Of a stretch of DNA of 50,313 bases, positions 25,476 to 34,003 are shown piece after piece (position 1 is the first letter of the stretch; every line of letters starts with the position of its first letter). Below the pieces are notes generated by a model. That model ran no database searches, was not told where the DNA came from, and saw nothing but the letters and a program-made list of their open reading frames with translations. The stretch spans positions 1 to 50,313 of the forward strand of contig DJRF01000006.1 of the NCBI GenBank assembly GCA_002437725.1, read 5' to 3'. The stretch is from Treponema sp. UBA6367 (GTDB lineage: Bacteria > Spirochaetota > Spirochaetia > Treponematales > Treponemataceae). A program made the position numbers and the translations under genes.

Positions 25476-26462
25476 TTACCTATTGCCGTCCGCAGAATAC
25501 AGATATTTAAAGTAGTCCATATTTGTGCTGTATGTTGCATCTTGATCTTTTAGAGTTTGCTTGTAGGACTCCATGCTCTTCCAAAATCTGTAGAATTCAG
25601 GATCTTTGCTATATGCGTCTGCGTAGATTTTTGCAGCTTGCGCGTCGGCTTTTCCTTTTGTTTCTTCTGATTTTCTGTAAGCTTCCGATTCAATTGTTCG
25701 TTTTTCGTTTTCAAGTTTTCCAAGCCATTCAGCTTTTTTTCCTTCTCCGAGCGAGCGGTAAGCTTGTGCTACTTGATTTCTTTCTTTTATCATTCTGTTG
25801 TACACGCTTTCTGTTAGCTCATCAGAATATTTTATTTGGCGTGGAACTATATCTATTAGTTCTATTCCATATTCTGGAACAAGTTTATTAGCTTCTTGTG
25901 TCATTTGGCGGCACAGTTCGCTTCGTCCTTTTGTAACAGACTCGTTTACATTGTTTACATTTACAAGCGATTCAATCTGCTTTGTTTCTTCATCTGTGTC
26001 CAAAGTTTGATTTGAATGGTCATTTATAATGTTTGAGCTTCGCACAATTTCGCTTAGCCTGTTTTGAGTAATTACAGTTCTTGTCGAAGAATCTATTATA
26101 TCGCTAAGTTTTGTGTAAGCATTGTCCAGGGTTTTAAAGCTTCTGTAGAATTTTGCAGGGTCTTTTATCTTCCATCGGCTTGTTGTGTCTACAATAATAA
26201 ACTGATTTTCTTTTGTAGGAATTCGTTGGCTGTCGCCATCTAAAGAAAGAACCAGCTTTGGGTAAGTTGTTATTTGATCAATAAAAGGAATTTTTATATA
26301 AAGACCGGCTTCTGTTTTTGTGTCTACAATTTTTCCAATTCTTGTTATAACGGCTTGCTTGCCTTCTTCTATTATATATAGCGGTCCTGTAAGAATAAAA
26401 ATAATTGCAAAAGCAACAACTAAACTAAAAAAAACTATAAACTTTTTTGTTGATTTATTCAT
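25476..26462 (-). CDS. hflC: HflC, SPFH/band-7 membrane protein
   Basis: 328 aa. An N-terminal membrane anchor (FIVFFSLVVAFAIIFILTG) is followed by an SPFH domain starting YIIEEGKQAVITRIGKIVD and a long helical region (EWLGKLENEKRTIESEAYRKSEETKGKADAQAA) typical of HflC. With HflK it forms the large periplasm-facing cage that controls FtsH proteolysis. It begins 3 nt after the hflK stop. Confidence 0.9.
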   Translation of the reverse strand: MNKSTKKFIVFFSLVVAFAIIFILTGPLYIIEEGKQAVITRIGKIVDTKTEAGLYIKIPFIDQITTYPKLVLSLDGDSQRIPTKENQFIIVDTTSRWKIKDPAKFYRSFKTLDNAYTKLSDIIDSSTRTVITQNRLSEIVRSSNIINDHSNQTLDTDEETKQIESLVNVNNVNESVTKGRSELCRQMTQEANKLVPEYGIELIDIVPRQIKYSDELTESVYNRMIKERNQVAQAYRSLGEGKKAEWLGKLENEKRTIESEAYRKSEETKGKADAQAAKIYADAYSKDPEFYRFWKSMESYKQTLKDQDATYSTNMDYFKYLYSADGNR

Positions 26463-26465
26463 GTT

Positions 26466-27437
26466 TTATTCTCCCTCTTTTTGTGAATTTTGCGAAGAAA
26501 GCGCTTTTATTGGAAGAACGTTGTTCAATTTTCCGTCTATGACGGTTGGCTTTGTTTCGCTGTTGAAGATTTCTTCCATCGTTTCTAAATAAATTCGGTC
26601 CTTTGTTACTCTAGGCGCTCTTCTGTATTCGTCGTAGACTGAATTAAATCTTGCAACATCACCTAGAGCCATGTTTACGCGTTCGGATGCGTAACCTTCT
26701 GCGACTTGAACTTTTTGCTCCGCTTCTCCCTGGGCCTTTGGAATTTCTGCGTTGTAAGCCTCTTTTCCTTCGTTGATAAAGCGGTTCATATCCTGAATTG
26801 CTTTGTTTACGTCTTCAAATGCGTCTTGAACACCGCTTGGAGGAACAATATTTTGAAGCTTTACAGCGATTACATTTATTCCTAATCCTAGCTGAGAAAA
26901 ATTGTCGTTCATCATCTGCTGAGCAAGATTTTCAATGGAAGAACGTTCTGCTCCCATTACGTCAAGAATTGCTCTGTCGCCCACAAGCTGATTTATTGCA
27001 GAACGGCTTATATCTCTTATAGTCTGTTTTTTTTCTTTTACGCCAAAAAGCCATTGCTTTGGATCTACAATTCTGTATTGAATTATCCACTCCACATCGA
27101 CTATGTTCAAGTCTCCTGTAAGCATTGTGGATTCTGAAGTTATGTTGTTTCTGTATTCAGATTCTCTTCCGCCTTTTACAGTCTTAAAACCAAACTGCTC
27201 TGTTTGAACAACTTTTACTGGGACAGTATAGCTTTTATCAAGTCCAAATGGCAATTTAAACTGCAATCCAGGTCCTACGGTTTTTTCGTATTTTCCGAGC
27301 CTTGTAATTACTGCTTGTTCTGTTTCGTCAACTACAAAAAAACATGAAAAAGATGCGGCTGCAATAATTGCAATAAAAACAATCAAAAGAAAAACTGCCG
27401 GTGTAAACTTGTGTTTTTTCTTATTAGAATCTCCCAT
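26466..27437 (-). CDS. hflK: HflK, SPFH/band-7 membrane protein
   Basis: 323 aa. A short cytosolic N-terminus (MGDSNKKKHKF) and membrane anchor (AVFLLIVFIAIIAAASFSCF) precede the SPFH domain (VVDETEQAVITRLGKYEKTV, VGPGLQFKLPFGLDKSYTVP). Helical segments follow (INEGKEAYNAEIPKAQGEAE). The glycine-rich N-terminal extension of E. coli HflK is missing. First gene of a three-gene operon hflK-hflC-unknown. Confidence 0.9.
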   Translation of the reverse strand: MGDSNKKKHKFTPAVFLLIVFIAIIAAASFSCFFVVDETEQAVITRLGKYEKTVGPGLQFKLPFGLDKSYTVPVKVVQTEQFGFKTVKGGRESEYRNNITSESTMLTGDLNIVDVEWIIQYRIVDPKQWLFGVKEKKQTIRDISRSAINQLVGDRAILDVMGAERSSIENLAQQMMNDNFSQLGLGINVIAVKLQNIVPPSGVQDAFEDVNKAIQDMNRFINEGKEAYNAEIPKAQGEAEQKVQVAEGYASERVNMALGDVARFNSVYDEYRRAPRVTKDRIYLETMEEIFNSETKPTVIDGKLNNVLPIKALSSQNSQKEGE

Positions 27438-27573
27438 AAAGAAAAAATCTCCTATAAAATAAAATGCAAAAATAAAACTTTTTATTTAAAATATAAACAA
27501 TATTCAAAAAAAACAAGTGCGAGTTAGTTTGAAAGTTGAGTTTTATACAATGAATAAATTCTCTTGCGCATTG

Positions 27574-27683
27574 AAAGCCGGGTTTTTTACGGTCATAAAA
27601 ACTCGGCTTTTAGCTTAATATCCTAAACTTTGCTGAAAGCCTTTTTTTCTAGCTGTTATAAAAAACTCGAAGTTTGGGCTAAT
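27574..27683. repeat. intergenic repeat family A, copy 2 (rearranged)
   Basis: The right half (GCTGAAAGCC, then AAAAAACTCGAAGTTTGGGCT) matches copy 1. The left arm is replaced by a related hairpin, AAAGCCGGGTTTTT with AAAAACTCGGCTTT. It lies between the divergent hflK and kdgK genes, so here it cannot simply be a transcript end. Confidence 0.65.
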
Positions 27684-27697
27684 AATCACGCTAAAGA

Positions 27698-27726
27698 TTG
27701 ACTTTGAACCGTACCTAGATTATTCT
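27698..27726 (+). promoter_or_regulatory. promoter of kdgK
   Basis: TTGACT at 27698-27703, a 17-nt spacer and TATTCT at 27721-27726. The ATG at 27733 is 6 nt further on, so a leaderless message is expected. No Shine-Dalgarno. Confidence 0.65.
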
Positions 27727-27732
27727 TATTTT

Positions 27733-28758
27733 ATGAAAAAAACAGTCCTTTTTGGCGAACTTATGCTTAGATTAAAATCTCCTGGAAAGGAACGCCTTTT
27801 TCAAAGTCCTTCTTTGGAAGCGGTTTTTGGTGGCAGCGAGGCAAATGTTGCGGTTAGCCTTTCGATTTTTGGCAAAGAGGCGGTTTTTGCAAGCGCCTTT
27901 CCCGAAAATTCAATAGGAACAGAAGCGGAATCTAGCCTTAAAAAATTTGGCGTTCAAGTAAAGCCTCTTTATAGGCAAGGGCGGCTGGGAATCTATTTTC
28001 TTGAGGACGGGGCTTGCCAAAGACCTAGCCAAGTTATCTACGACAGGAGTGGAAGCTGCTTTGCCTCTTCTTTGCCAAAAGATTATAATTGGAACTGGAT
28101 ATTTGAAGACTGCGCTTGGTTTCATGTTTCTGGAGTGACGCCTGCCATTTCTAAAGAAACTGCGGAGTGTTGCTCGTTTGCTGTGAAAGAAGCAAAAAAG
28201 AAAGGTGCAATCGTTAGCTTGGATTTGAACTATAGAAAAAAACTTTGGAATTACGGAAAATCAGCTTTAGAAGTAATGGCTGGTCTTGCGCAGTATGCTG
28301 ACGTTTTAATTGCAAATGAAGAGGATGTTCAAAACTGCCTTGGTATTCAGTTAGGCAATTTTTCTAATCCTTTAGAAAATTATGAGCTCTTATGCAGAGA
28401 TGTAAAAAAACATTTTCCAAATGCAAAGCATGTTGCAATAACTTTGAGGCAAAGCTATTCTGCAGATAAAAACGGATGGTCAGCCGTCTTGCTGGGAAAA
28501 TACGGATTTTACGAAAGTGTTCATTATAATATAGAAAATATAGTTGAACGCGTGGGCGCTGGTGATTCGTTTGCGGCAGGTCTTATCTACGGACTTTCAG
28601 AATTTGGAGATTCAAAAGAGGCAGAAGCCAGGGCGTTGGAGTTTGCAACGGCTGCTGGTTGCTTAAAACATTCCATTCAAGGCGATTTTAATCTTTCAAG
28701 AAAAGAAGAAGTAGAATCTTTAGTTGCAGGAAATTTCAATGGACGAATTCAACGGTAA
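27733..28758 (+). CDS. kdgK: 2-keto-3-deoxygluconate kinase, PfkB family
   Basis: 341-aa PfkB sugar kinase. The N-terminal FGELMLRLKSPGKERLFQSP and FGGSEANVAVSLSIFG match KdgK. The catalytic base and anion hole are in ERVGAGDSFAAGLIYGLS. Followed 23 nt later by a KDPG/KHG aldolase gene, which supports the substrate: KDG is phosphorylated to KDPG and then split. Together they form the lower part of a uronate or Entner-Doudoroff-type route; no edd or uronate isomerase is in the window. Confidence 0.85.
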   Translation: MKKTVLFGELMLRLKSPGKERLFQSPSLEAVFGGSEANVAVSLSIFGKEAVFASAFPENSIGTEAESSLKKFGVQVKPLYRQGRLGIYFLEDGACQRPSQVIYDRSGSCFASSLPKDYNWNWIFEDCAWFHVSGVTPAISKETAECCSFAVKEAKKKGAIVSLDLNYRKKLWNYGKSALEVMAGLAQYADVLIANEEDVQNCLGIQLGNFSNPLENYELLCRDVKKHFPNAKHVAITLRQSYSADKNGWSAVLLGKYGFYESVHYNIENIVERVGAGDSFAAGLIYGLSEFGDSKEAEARALEFATAAGCLKHSIQGDFNLSRKEEVESLVAGNFNGRIQR

Positions 28759-28781
28759 TTTTATTAGGCAAGTGAGAAAAT

Positions 28782-29363
28782 ATGAATAAAAACTATTTTG
28801 AAGTATTAAAAAAAATAAGTGAAGCAGGTTCTGTTGCCGTTTTAAACTCTGGCTTGCCGTCAATGGCAGTTTCTGTTGCAAAAAAATTAAAAGAAAATGG
28901 CATTTTTGCTTTAGAGATTGCTTACCGTGATTATGAACATCTTGATTATGCGGATGAATGTATTCGTGCTATTAGAGATGAAGTTCCAGATATGCTCGTG
29001 GGGGCTGCGTCTATATTAAATGTAAAATTTGCTCGCAGGGCAAAAAAAGCTGGAGCTCAGTTTATTCTTTCAGCTGGTTTTAATCCTTCTACAGTAAAGT
29101 GGTGCATAAGGCATAAAATTCCTATTTTTCCTGGTGTTTGCTCTCCAGGCGAAATAGAGCAAGGATTAGAATTTGGGCTTTCTGTGTTTAAGCTTTTTCC
29201 AGCAGAAACTTTAGGCGGAATCGATTTTTTAAAAGCCCTTGCAGGTCCTTATCCAGAAGTAAAATTTATTGTAAGCGGCGGATTAAATTCTTCGAACTTT
29301 GAAAAGTATGCAAGCTGCAGCAATGTTTTAGCTGTTAGCGGTTCCTGGTTGGCAAAAGTATGA
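28782..29363 (+). CDS. eda: KDPG/KHG aldolase
   Basis: 193 aa, class I aldolase splitting 2-keto-3-deoxy-6-phosphogluconate into pyruvate and glyceraldehyde-3-phosphate. The Schiff-base lysine is K137 in LSVFKLFPAETLGG. The catalytic glutamate is E45 (FALEIAYRD, where many relatives read EITLRTP). GAASILN, FPGVCSPGEIEQGLEFG and FIVSGGLN are typical. Placed directly behind kdgK; its stop overlaps the next start (ATGA). Confidence 0.88.
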   Translation: MNKNYFEVLKKISEAGSVAVLNSGLPSMAVSVAKKLKENGIFALEIAYRDYEHLDYADECIRAIRDEVPDMLVGAASILNVKFARRAKKAGAQFILSAGFNPSTVKWCIRHKIPIFPGVCSPGEIEQGLEFGLSVFKLFPAETLGGIDFLKALAGPYPEVKFIVSGGLNSSNFEKYASCSNVLAVSGSWLAKV

Positions 29364-30067
29364 ACAAAAACAGGCTTTTTAGTCTTATAGATAAACTGAT
29401 TTATGATTACGACATATTAAAAGATGGCGATAAAATTCTTGTAGGGGCGAGCGGTGGAAAAGATTCTACTGTTCTTGTGGAATACTTTGCAAACAGAACT
29501 CGTCGCCCTGACTGCAATTTTACTTTTACAGCTTTAAATATTCAGACTGAAATTGGAGGCAAAATTCCAGAAAAGATTGAAAAACTTTTTTCTGAATGGA
29601 ATGTGGATTTTAAAGTTGTAAAAATAAATGTCCAGGAACGCTTAAAAAATGGAAGAAAAATGAATTGCTATTGGTGTTCAACGCAGCGTCGCACAGAATT
29701 GAATAACTATGCAATTGAACACGGATATAACAAGATTGCTTTAGGTCATCACCTTGATGACGTTCTAGAAACTTTGTTTATGAATGCAATGTATAAGGCT
29801 GAACTTTCAACAATGATTCCCGAACTAAAGTATGATAAATATCCTGTTTCTATAATCCGGCCGCTTTATTATGCACTGGAGCAGGATATAATTCTTCATG
29901 CAAAAGAAAAAGGTTTTTATGGCTATACTTGTACCTGCAATTTTCAAGATAACAGCGCTAGAAAAGACGTTCGCAAAAAAATTGCAGAGCTTACAGAAAA
30001 TAATCCGATTTTAAAAAGACATCTTTTTGATTCCTTAAAAAATATAAATACCCGCTATCTTCCATAA
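29360..30067 (+). CDS. TtcA-like tRNA thiolation ATPase
   Basis: 235-aa PP-loop protein. The ATP-binding motif SGGKDS is at 31-36. The CxxC in KMNCYWCSTQRRTEL and the GHHLDDVLETLFMNAMY segment are characteristic of TtcA, which adds 2-thiocytidine at tRNA position 32 using an Fe-S cluster. A third cysteine site lies in GYTCTCNFQD. Overlap of 4 nt with eda implies coupling, although the functions seem unrelated. A family A repeat starts 16 nt after the stop. Confidence 0.82.
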   Translation: MNKNRLFSLIDKLIYDYDILKDGDKILVGASGGKDSTVLVEYFANRTRRPDCNFTFTALNIQTEIGGKIPEKIEKLFSEWNVDFKVVKINVQERLKNGRKMNCYWCSTQRRTELNNYAIEHGYNKIALGHHLDDVLETLFMNAMYKAELSTMIPELKYDKYPVSIIRPLYYALEQDIILHAKEKGFYGYTCTCNFQDNSARKDVRKKIAELTENNPILKRHLFDSLKNINTRYLP

Positions 30068-30083
30068 AAATCTGCATTTAAGT

Positions 30084-30296
30084 TATTTAGCCCGAACTTC
30101 GAGTTTTTAGGAAAATGAACAAAAGCGTAAGCGAATTTACAATTTGTGAAGATTTTGTGCGATAAGACCGATTTAGTTGCGTAGCAACCTAAATCAATCC
30201 AAACGAAGTGCGAGCACAACCATCTGAACAAATTGGAAAGCCGCTGAAAGCGTTTTTTTACAATTTATAAAAAAACTCGACATCCGGACTATTTAG
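30084..30296. repeat. intergenic repeat family A, copy 3 (long form)
   Basis: About 213 nt between convergent genes. Arms TTAGCCCGAACTTCGAGTTT and AAACTCGACATCCGGACTA face each other. The core holds nested palindromes, such as GATTTAG/CTAAATC enclosing TTGC/GCAA (30169-30195), and TTTACAATTTGTGAAG opposite ACAAATTGGAAAG. Nearly the same core occurs in the copy at 49681-49890. Its right end contains the stop codon of the OmpA-like gene. Confidence 0.8.
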
Positions 30297-31627
30297 TTTC
30301 TTTGAATATAAGTTGCTTTTGGTCTTGCATTTATATCTACGCGCCTGTTTTGAGCGCGGCCTTCTTCAGTTGCGTTTGAAGCAATAGGTCTTGTAGCTCC
30401 GTATCCTTTATAAGAAAATAATTCTTCAGGAATGCCTTCTGCAATTAATGCATTCATTACAGTTTTAGTTCTTTCTATTGAAAGAATCATCTGCCCGACA
30501 GGTTTTCCAAGGTCTGCACAGTGACCTTCAACAAGAATTGTAAATTCATTGTTCTTTATAATTTCTTTTAGCATCTCTCCAATTTTCCGTATGCGAGGAC
30601 GCTCTTCTGGCAGTAATTCTGGCGAGTCAGGAATAAATTTTAAATCTACACTAAAAAGAAAACCTGTAAGACCGTCAGAAACGCTTATATCAGATTCGTC
30701 CTTGTATTCGTATTTTTTTAGTGTTTTATAAGTTGCATAGTAAGAAGCGTCTTTCTTAGGAACTTTTACATCGTAAACTAGATTTTGTTTTTCCAAAAGA
30801 ATTACAACCTTTCCTTCTGATAGCAGCTTTTTATTTTCCGGAACAGAGAGAATTTTCAATGCGTCTTTTTTTCTTATAATAGGGTCGGTTCTGTTTCTTC
30901 CATAAACTTTTTCTGCCCGTATATAAAGAGGGTCGGTGCCAACAGTTTGCTCATATTTAGAAAAATCGTCCGACCAATTGTAACAGACAATTCCTTTTGA
31001 ATTTGCAATCTCTTTTTCTACAATATTTTTTTCATAAATTATGTTCATGTCTTCATCCCAGACTGTGGGAAAAAAGCATGGATATATTTGACTTTTTACA
31101 TATTCTCCGTGAACGGGAACAGTTCCCCTTGCGTCAATTATTATTCCTGTAAAAGGTCTTGAAGGCACGCTTTCAATTGGTTCTTCTGGAATGTAAGGAT
31201 AGTTATGCTTTATTAAAAGGTTTCCAATATCTTTCATGTCTATTGTGTTTGTTGTTTTTATAGATTTTCCGTCCATTGAAAGAATTTCTGAAGATTGCTT
31301 GCCTTGTTCAATTAGTTCAGTCATTTGCTCAAGAGAAACTGTGCCGTTCATTACAAGGTCTCCAAGATAATTTGCAGAATCTACATAGAGCATTAAAAGC
31401 GGGTTTTTTATTAGCGAAGGTGCTTTTAGTTTGATTATACTGTCTGCGGAAGTTCTTCCCGATGGCAGCTGTATACCAGATTTTTCTATATCCAAAGAAA
31501 GATTTGATGAAAACTTATTTAAAGTCCAATCAACTTTGCTAGTCGATTCCAAAGAGTTTGCTGTCTGCGCAAATAAAAATCCGCTTGCAAGCAAAATAAA
31601 AATAATTGTAAAAAAAGTTTTCTTCAT
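30293..31627 (-). CDS. OmpA-family envelope protein
   Basis: 444 aa from the chosen ATG: signal peptide (KKTFFTIIFILLASGFLFAQ), a long middle region without recognised family, and a C-terminal OmpA-like peptidoglycan-binding domain of about 115 residues. That domain shows LKFIPDSPELLPEERPRI, FTILVEGHCADLGK, LSIERTKTVMNALI, YKGYGATRPIAS and GRAQNRRVDI. The layout is similar to the T. pallidum OmpA-domain protein Tp0624, a comparison made from memory. An ATG at 31639 would add MDCK and is possible. The stop codon lies inside a family A repeat. Confidence 0.85.
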   Translation of the reverse strand: MKKTFFTIIFILLASGFLFAQTANSLESTSKVDWTLNKFSSNLSLDIEKSGIQLPSGRTSADSIIKLKAPSLIKNPLLMLYVDSANYLGDLVMNGTVSLEQMTELIEQGKQSSEILSMDGKSIKTTNTIDMKDIGNLLIKHNYPYIPEEPIESVPSRPFTGIIIDARGTVPVHGEYVKSQIYPCFFPTVWDEDMNIIYEKNIVEKEIANSKGIVCYNWSDDFSKYEQTVGTDPLYIRAEKVYGRNRTDPIIRKKDALKILSVPENKKLLSEGKVVILLEKQNLVYDVKVPKKDASYYATYKTLKKYEYKDESDISVSDGLTGFLFSVDLKFIPDSPELLPEERPRIRKIGEMLKEIIKNNEFTILVEGHCADLGKPVGQMILSIERTKTVMNALIAEGIPEELFSYKGYGATRPIASNATEEGRAQNRRVDINARPKATYIQRN

Positions 31628-31678
31628 TTTGCAGTCCATTGTTATTTTACTAAAATTTTAAGTCGTATTTTATGAGCA

Positions 31679-31715
31679 CTGTAATAGGTATTCGCCTTGT
31701 GAAATTACAGTTTTT
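31679..31715 (+). terminator. hairpin with T-run upstream of the OmpA-like gene
   Basis: CTGTAAT (31679-31685) pairs with ATTACAG (31704-31710), followed by five T. No plus-strand gene ends nearby, so its role is unclear. Confidence 0.35.
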
Positions 31716-31719
31716 ATTT

Positions 31720-31790
31720 AGGGTTTATCAAAACCCTAAAAACGGCTGAGCCAAGGTCTTGAGCGTAAGCGTACCTTGACCAGACGTGTT
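31720..31790 (+). repeat. intergenic repeat family B, copy 2
   Basis: AGGGTTT/AAACCCT hairpin, then GGCTGAGCCAAGGTCTTGAG and GTACCTTGACCAGACG. On the minus strand it gives a hairpin followed by a T-run just after the MltD-like stop, so it probably terminates that operon. Confidence 0.7.
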
Positions 31791-31805
31791 CACTCATCTT
31801 ATTTT

Positions 31806-32822
31806 TTATCGGCTTGTTTTATTACTCTTTATAGTAAAAACTCCCATTTCGTTTAGCACGTATTCTGCGCTTTCTTTCATTCCCAGTGGAAGTCTTATAG
31901 CGTACTCTTTGTTTGGCGGAGTAATATTTTTTCTAAGCGCGCTGTTCAATTCTTTTAGAGTATCTTTGTCTATCCTTAATTCTGATGCAAGCCTTTCTAT
32001 GTGAACAGATTCCTTTACAGTTATATAATCAAATTTTCCTGCGCCAGAATCAATCGTTTTTCCGTTTTTGTCTCTTGCAGTCGGCAGCGATATTCCGTAA
32101 TAGCTAGCGTTTTCTGCAACGTCCGCTAGAGCGATTAGTTTAGGAACATATCCGCTTGCTTGCTGCGAAAGAAATCCGTTTTCGCTCAGATACCAAAAAT
32201 CCTTTTTCCCTGCTGATTTTATGGCTTTTTTCATTGCTCCAGCTCCGCAGTTGTAAGCTGTAATTGCAAGAAGCCAGTCTCCAAAAACTTTGTAGTTGTC
32301 TTGAAGTTTAGAAAGCGCAGCCTCTGTAGAAATCCACGGGTCTAACCGCTGGTCTACATATTCATCGTATTCAAGATATCCGGCAACGCTGTTTAACATA
32401 AACTGCCAAAGTCCTGTAGCGCCGGAGCGAGAGCGCGCGTTTGGATTGAAATTTGATTCAACTAATGGCAGGTATTCTAAAATTGCAGGCATATTTCGCT
32501 TTTTAAGCTCGTTTCTAACAAAAATTCTGTACTGTTCGCCTTCTTCAAGAATGTTGTAAAGCCATTTTTTGTGGGTTGTTAGATATTTTTTTCGTAAAGC
32601 CTCTACTTGCTTTTTTTGGGTTCCAGGAAAACCGATTGATTTGTAAGCGGGTTTTTCATTTTTTTGCAAAGTTTGCACGCCTTTTGAAGTTTGTTCAATT
32701 GTCTGTGCCGAGGAATTAGCAAAAGTTTTAAACGAACATAAAAAAACTGCTATGCTAGCTATAATAATAGAAAAAAAATTAAATCTGAGCGAAAATCTGC
32801 TTTTTATAAAACAAGAGTTCAT
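31806..32822 (-). CDS. MltD-like lytic transglycosylase with degenerate LysM tail
   Basis: 338 aa. An N-terminal signal or anchor (FFSIIIASIAVFLCSFKTFA) is followed by an SLT domain. The catalytic glutamate is E122 in LVESNFNPNARSRSGATGLW; other landmarks are VDQRLDPWISTEAALSKL and AITAYNCGAGAMKKAI. The last 60 residues (YITVKESVHIERLASELRID) resemble a worn LysM peptidoglycan-binding repeat. The enzyme cleaves glycan strands of the cell wall. The ATG at 32822 overlaps the preceding stop (TAATG), so it is coupled to the TPR lipoprotein gene. Confidence 0.85.
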   Translation of the reverse strand: MNSCFIKSRFSLRFNFFSIIIASIAVFLCSFKTFANSSAQTIEQTSKGVQTLQKNEKPAYKSIGFPGTQKKQVEALRKKYLTTHKKWLYNILEEGEQYRIFVRNELKKRNMPAILEYLPLVESNFNPNARSRSGATGLWQFMLNSVAGYLEYDEYVDQRLDPWISTEAALSKLQDNYKVFGDWLLAITAYNCGAGAMKKAIKSAGKKDFWYLSENGFLSQQASGYVPKLIALADVAENASYYGISLPTARDKNGKTIDSGAGKFDYITVKESVHIERLASELRIDKDTLKELNSALRKNITPPNKEYAIRLPLGMKESAEYVLNEMGVFTIKSNKTSR

Positions 32823-33889
32823 TAAAGTTTTTCGCCCATGTAAATTCCTGCCCATTCCCAGTTTCCGTGTATGTCTGGATCCGCTGGAAAGTTTATTTTT
32901 CTAAAATAAAGGTACCAAACAGAAACGTACTGGCTCCAACCCCAGGTTCGCAAGTAGGCTTCTGTAGAATTTGAGTCGCTGTCTAAAGTGTTGCTGAACC
33001 GGACTCTGTTTCCCCGCATAAAGTTTTTCATAGAAAATTCTTCCTGCGCGTTAGGGTCCATTTCATCCTGCTTCCAGGACATTGAAAAAAAGTTTACCTT
33101 TGCCTTGTACTTGTCGAGCGAACGCCAGTCGTAACGCCTTATGGCTTTTTTTACGGCATCTTCCAAATCGGAAAGGCTTTCAAAAGTCCAGTCTTTAGAA
33201 GAATTGCTAAATCCAACAAGTTGGCGTGCTTTTTTATAGGCGTTTGGTTCTCCTGCAATTTGAATTGTAGAAGCGTCTGGCTGCGCAAGAAACATTGTGT
33301 ATGCTTTCAGAGCCTTGTCCCATTCACTTTCTTTTTCGTATTCAAGCGCAAGCCTTAAGTAAAGTTCTGTAATGCTTACGTTTGTAGGAAAGCGGTTTAT
33401 AAGGTCATTAAAATAATTTATTCTGCTTCGGGGCGTATGGCTTATCTGTATAAGATTTTGCAGACAGATAAGGTGAATAGAATTTCCTTTCACTATTAAA
33501 TCCTGATACTTGCGGAGAATTCTGTCAAAATAGTATTCTGCTATAGGTTCTGCGTTGTCGCTCATGTAGGTGTAAGCTGTCATGAGCAACCAATAGGCAT
33601 TGTAAATGTCGTCTGGATGCTCTTCTACCCAGCCCGTAAGAAATAAAATTAAACCTTGTTTGTCTCCCAGTTGCTGCAAATTAGTTGCAATTTTATTAAC
33701 AATTGCGTAGCGGCTTACAGAATCTAAATCTTTATTTTCAAGTAGCAACATTAGTTCTTTTTGAGTTTTATTTATTTTTTCTTCTTTTTCTTTTTCAATG
33801 GAAGAGCCGCATGATGAAAATGTTATAGAAAATAAAAGTAAAGAAAAAACTAAAATATGTAAGTGCATTTTTAAAATTCTATTCAGCAT
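32822..33889 (-). CDS. TPR-containing lipoprotein
   Basis: 355 aa. The signal (ILVFSLLLFSITFSSC) ends in a lipobox-like FSSC. Helical repeats cover about residues 40-240 (GWVEEHPDDIYNAYWLLMTA, EYEKESEWDKALKAYTMFLA). The C-terminal 100 residues (GNRVRFSNTLDSDSN, WYLYFRKINFPADPD) form a separate, unassigned domain. Coupled to the MltD-like gene, so it may guide or restrain that enzyme at the envelope. I keep the first ATG, 33889, because a promoter ends 6 nt before it; 33868 is the alternative. Confidence 0.75.
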   Translation of the reverse strand: MLNRILKMHLHILVFSLLLFSITFSSCGSSIEKEKEEKINKTQKELMLLLENKDLDSVSRYAIVNKIATNLQQLGDKQGLILFLTGWVEEHPDDIYNAYWLLMTAYTYMSDNAEPIAEYYFDRILRKYQDLIVKGNSIHLICLQNLIQISHTPRSRINYFNDLINRFPTNVSITELYLRLALEYEKESEWDKALKAYTMFLAQPDASTIQIAGEPNAYKKARQLVGFSNSSKDWTFESLSDLEDAVKKAIRRYDWRSLDKYKAKVNFFSMSWKQDEMDPNAQEEFSMKNFMRGNRVRFSNTLDSDSNSTEAYLRTWGWSQYVSVWYLYFRKINFPADPDIHGNWEWAGIYMGEKL

Positions 33890-33895
33890 ATTTTT

Positions 33896-33924
33896 AATCT
33901 AACACGTAGCAAAGTTATTGGCAA
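33896..33924 (-). promoter_or_regulatory. promoter of the TPR lipoprotein-mltD operon
   Basis: Minus strand: TTGCCA (33924-33919), a 17-nt spacer and TAGATT (33901-33896), ending 6 nt before the ATG at 33889. No Shine-Dalgarno, so a leaderless operon message is predicted. Confidence 0.55.
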
Positions 33925-34003
33925 GACAGGCATTAATAGTGTATTCTATTATGATATATATAGAAAAAATTGCTCAAGCTATTTTACTTTTGTTGGAGTG
34001 TAT

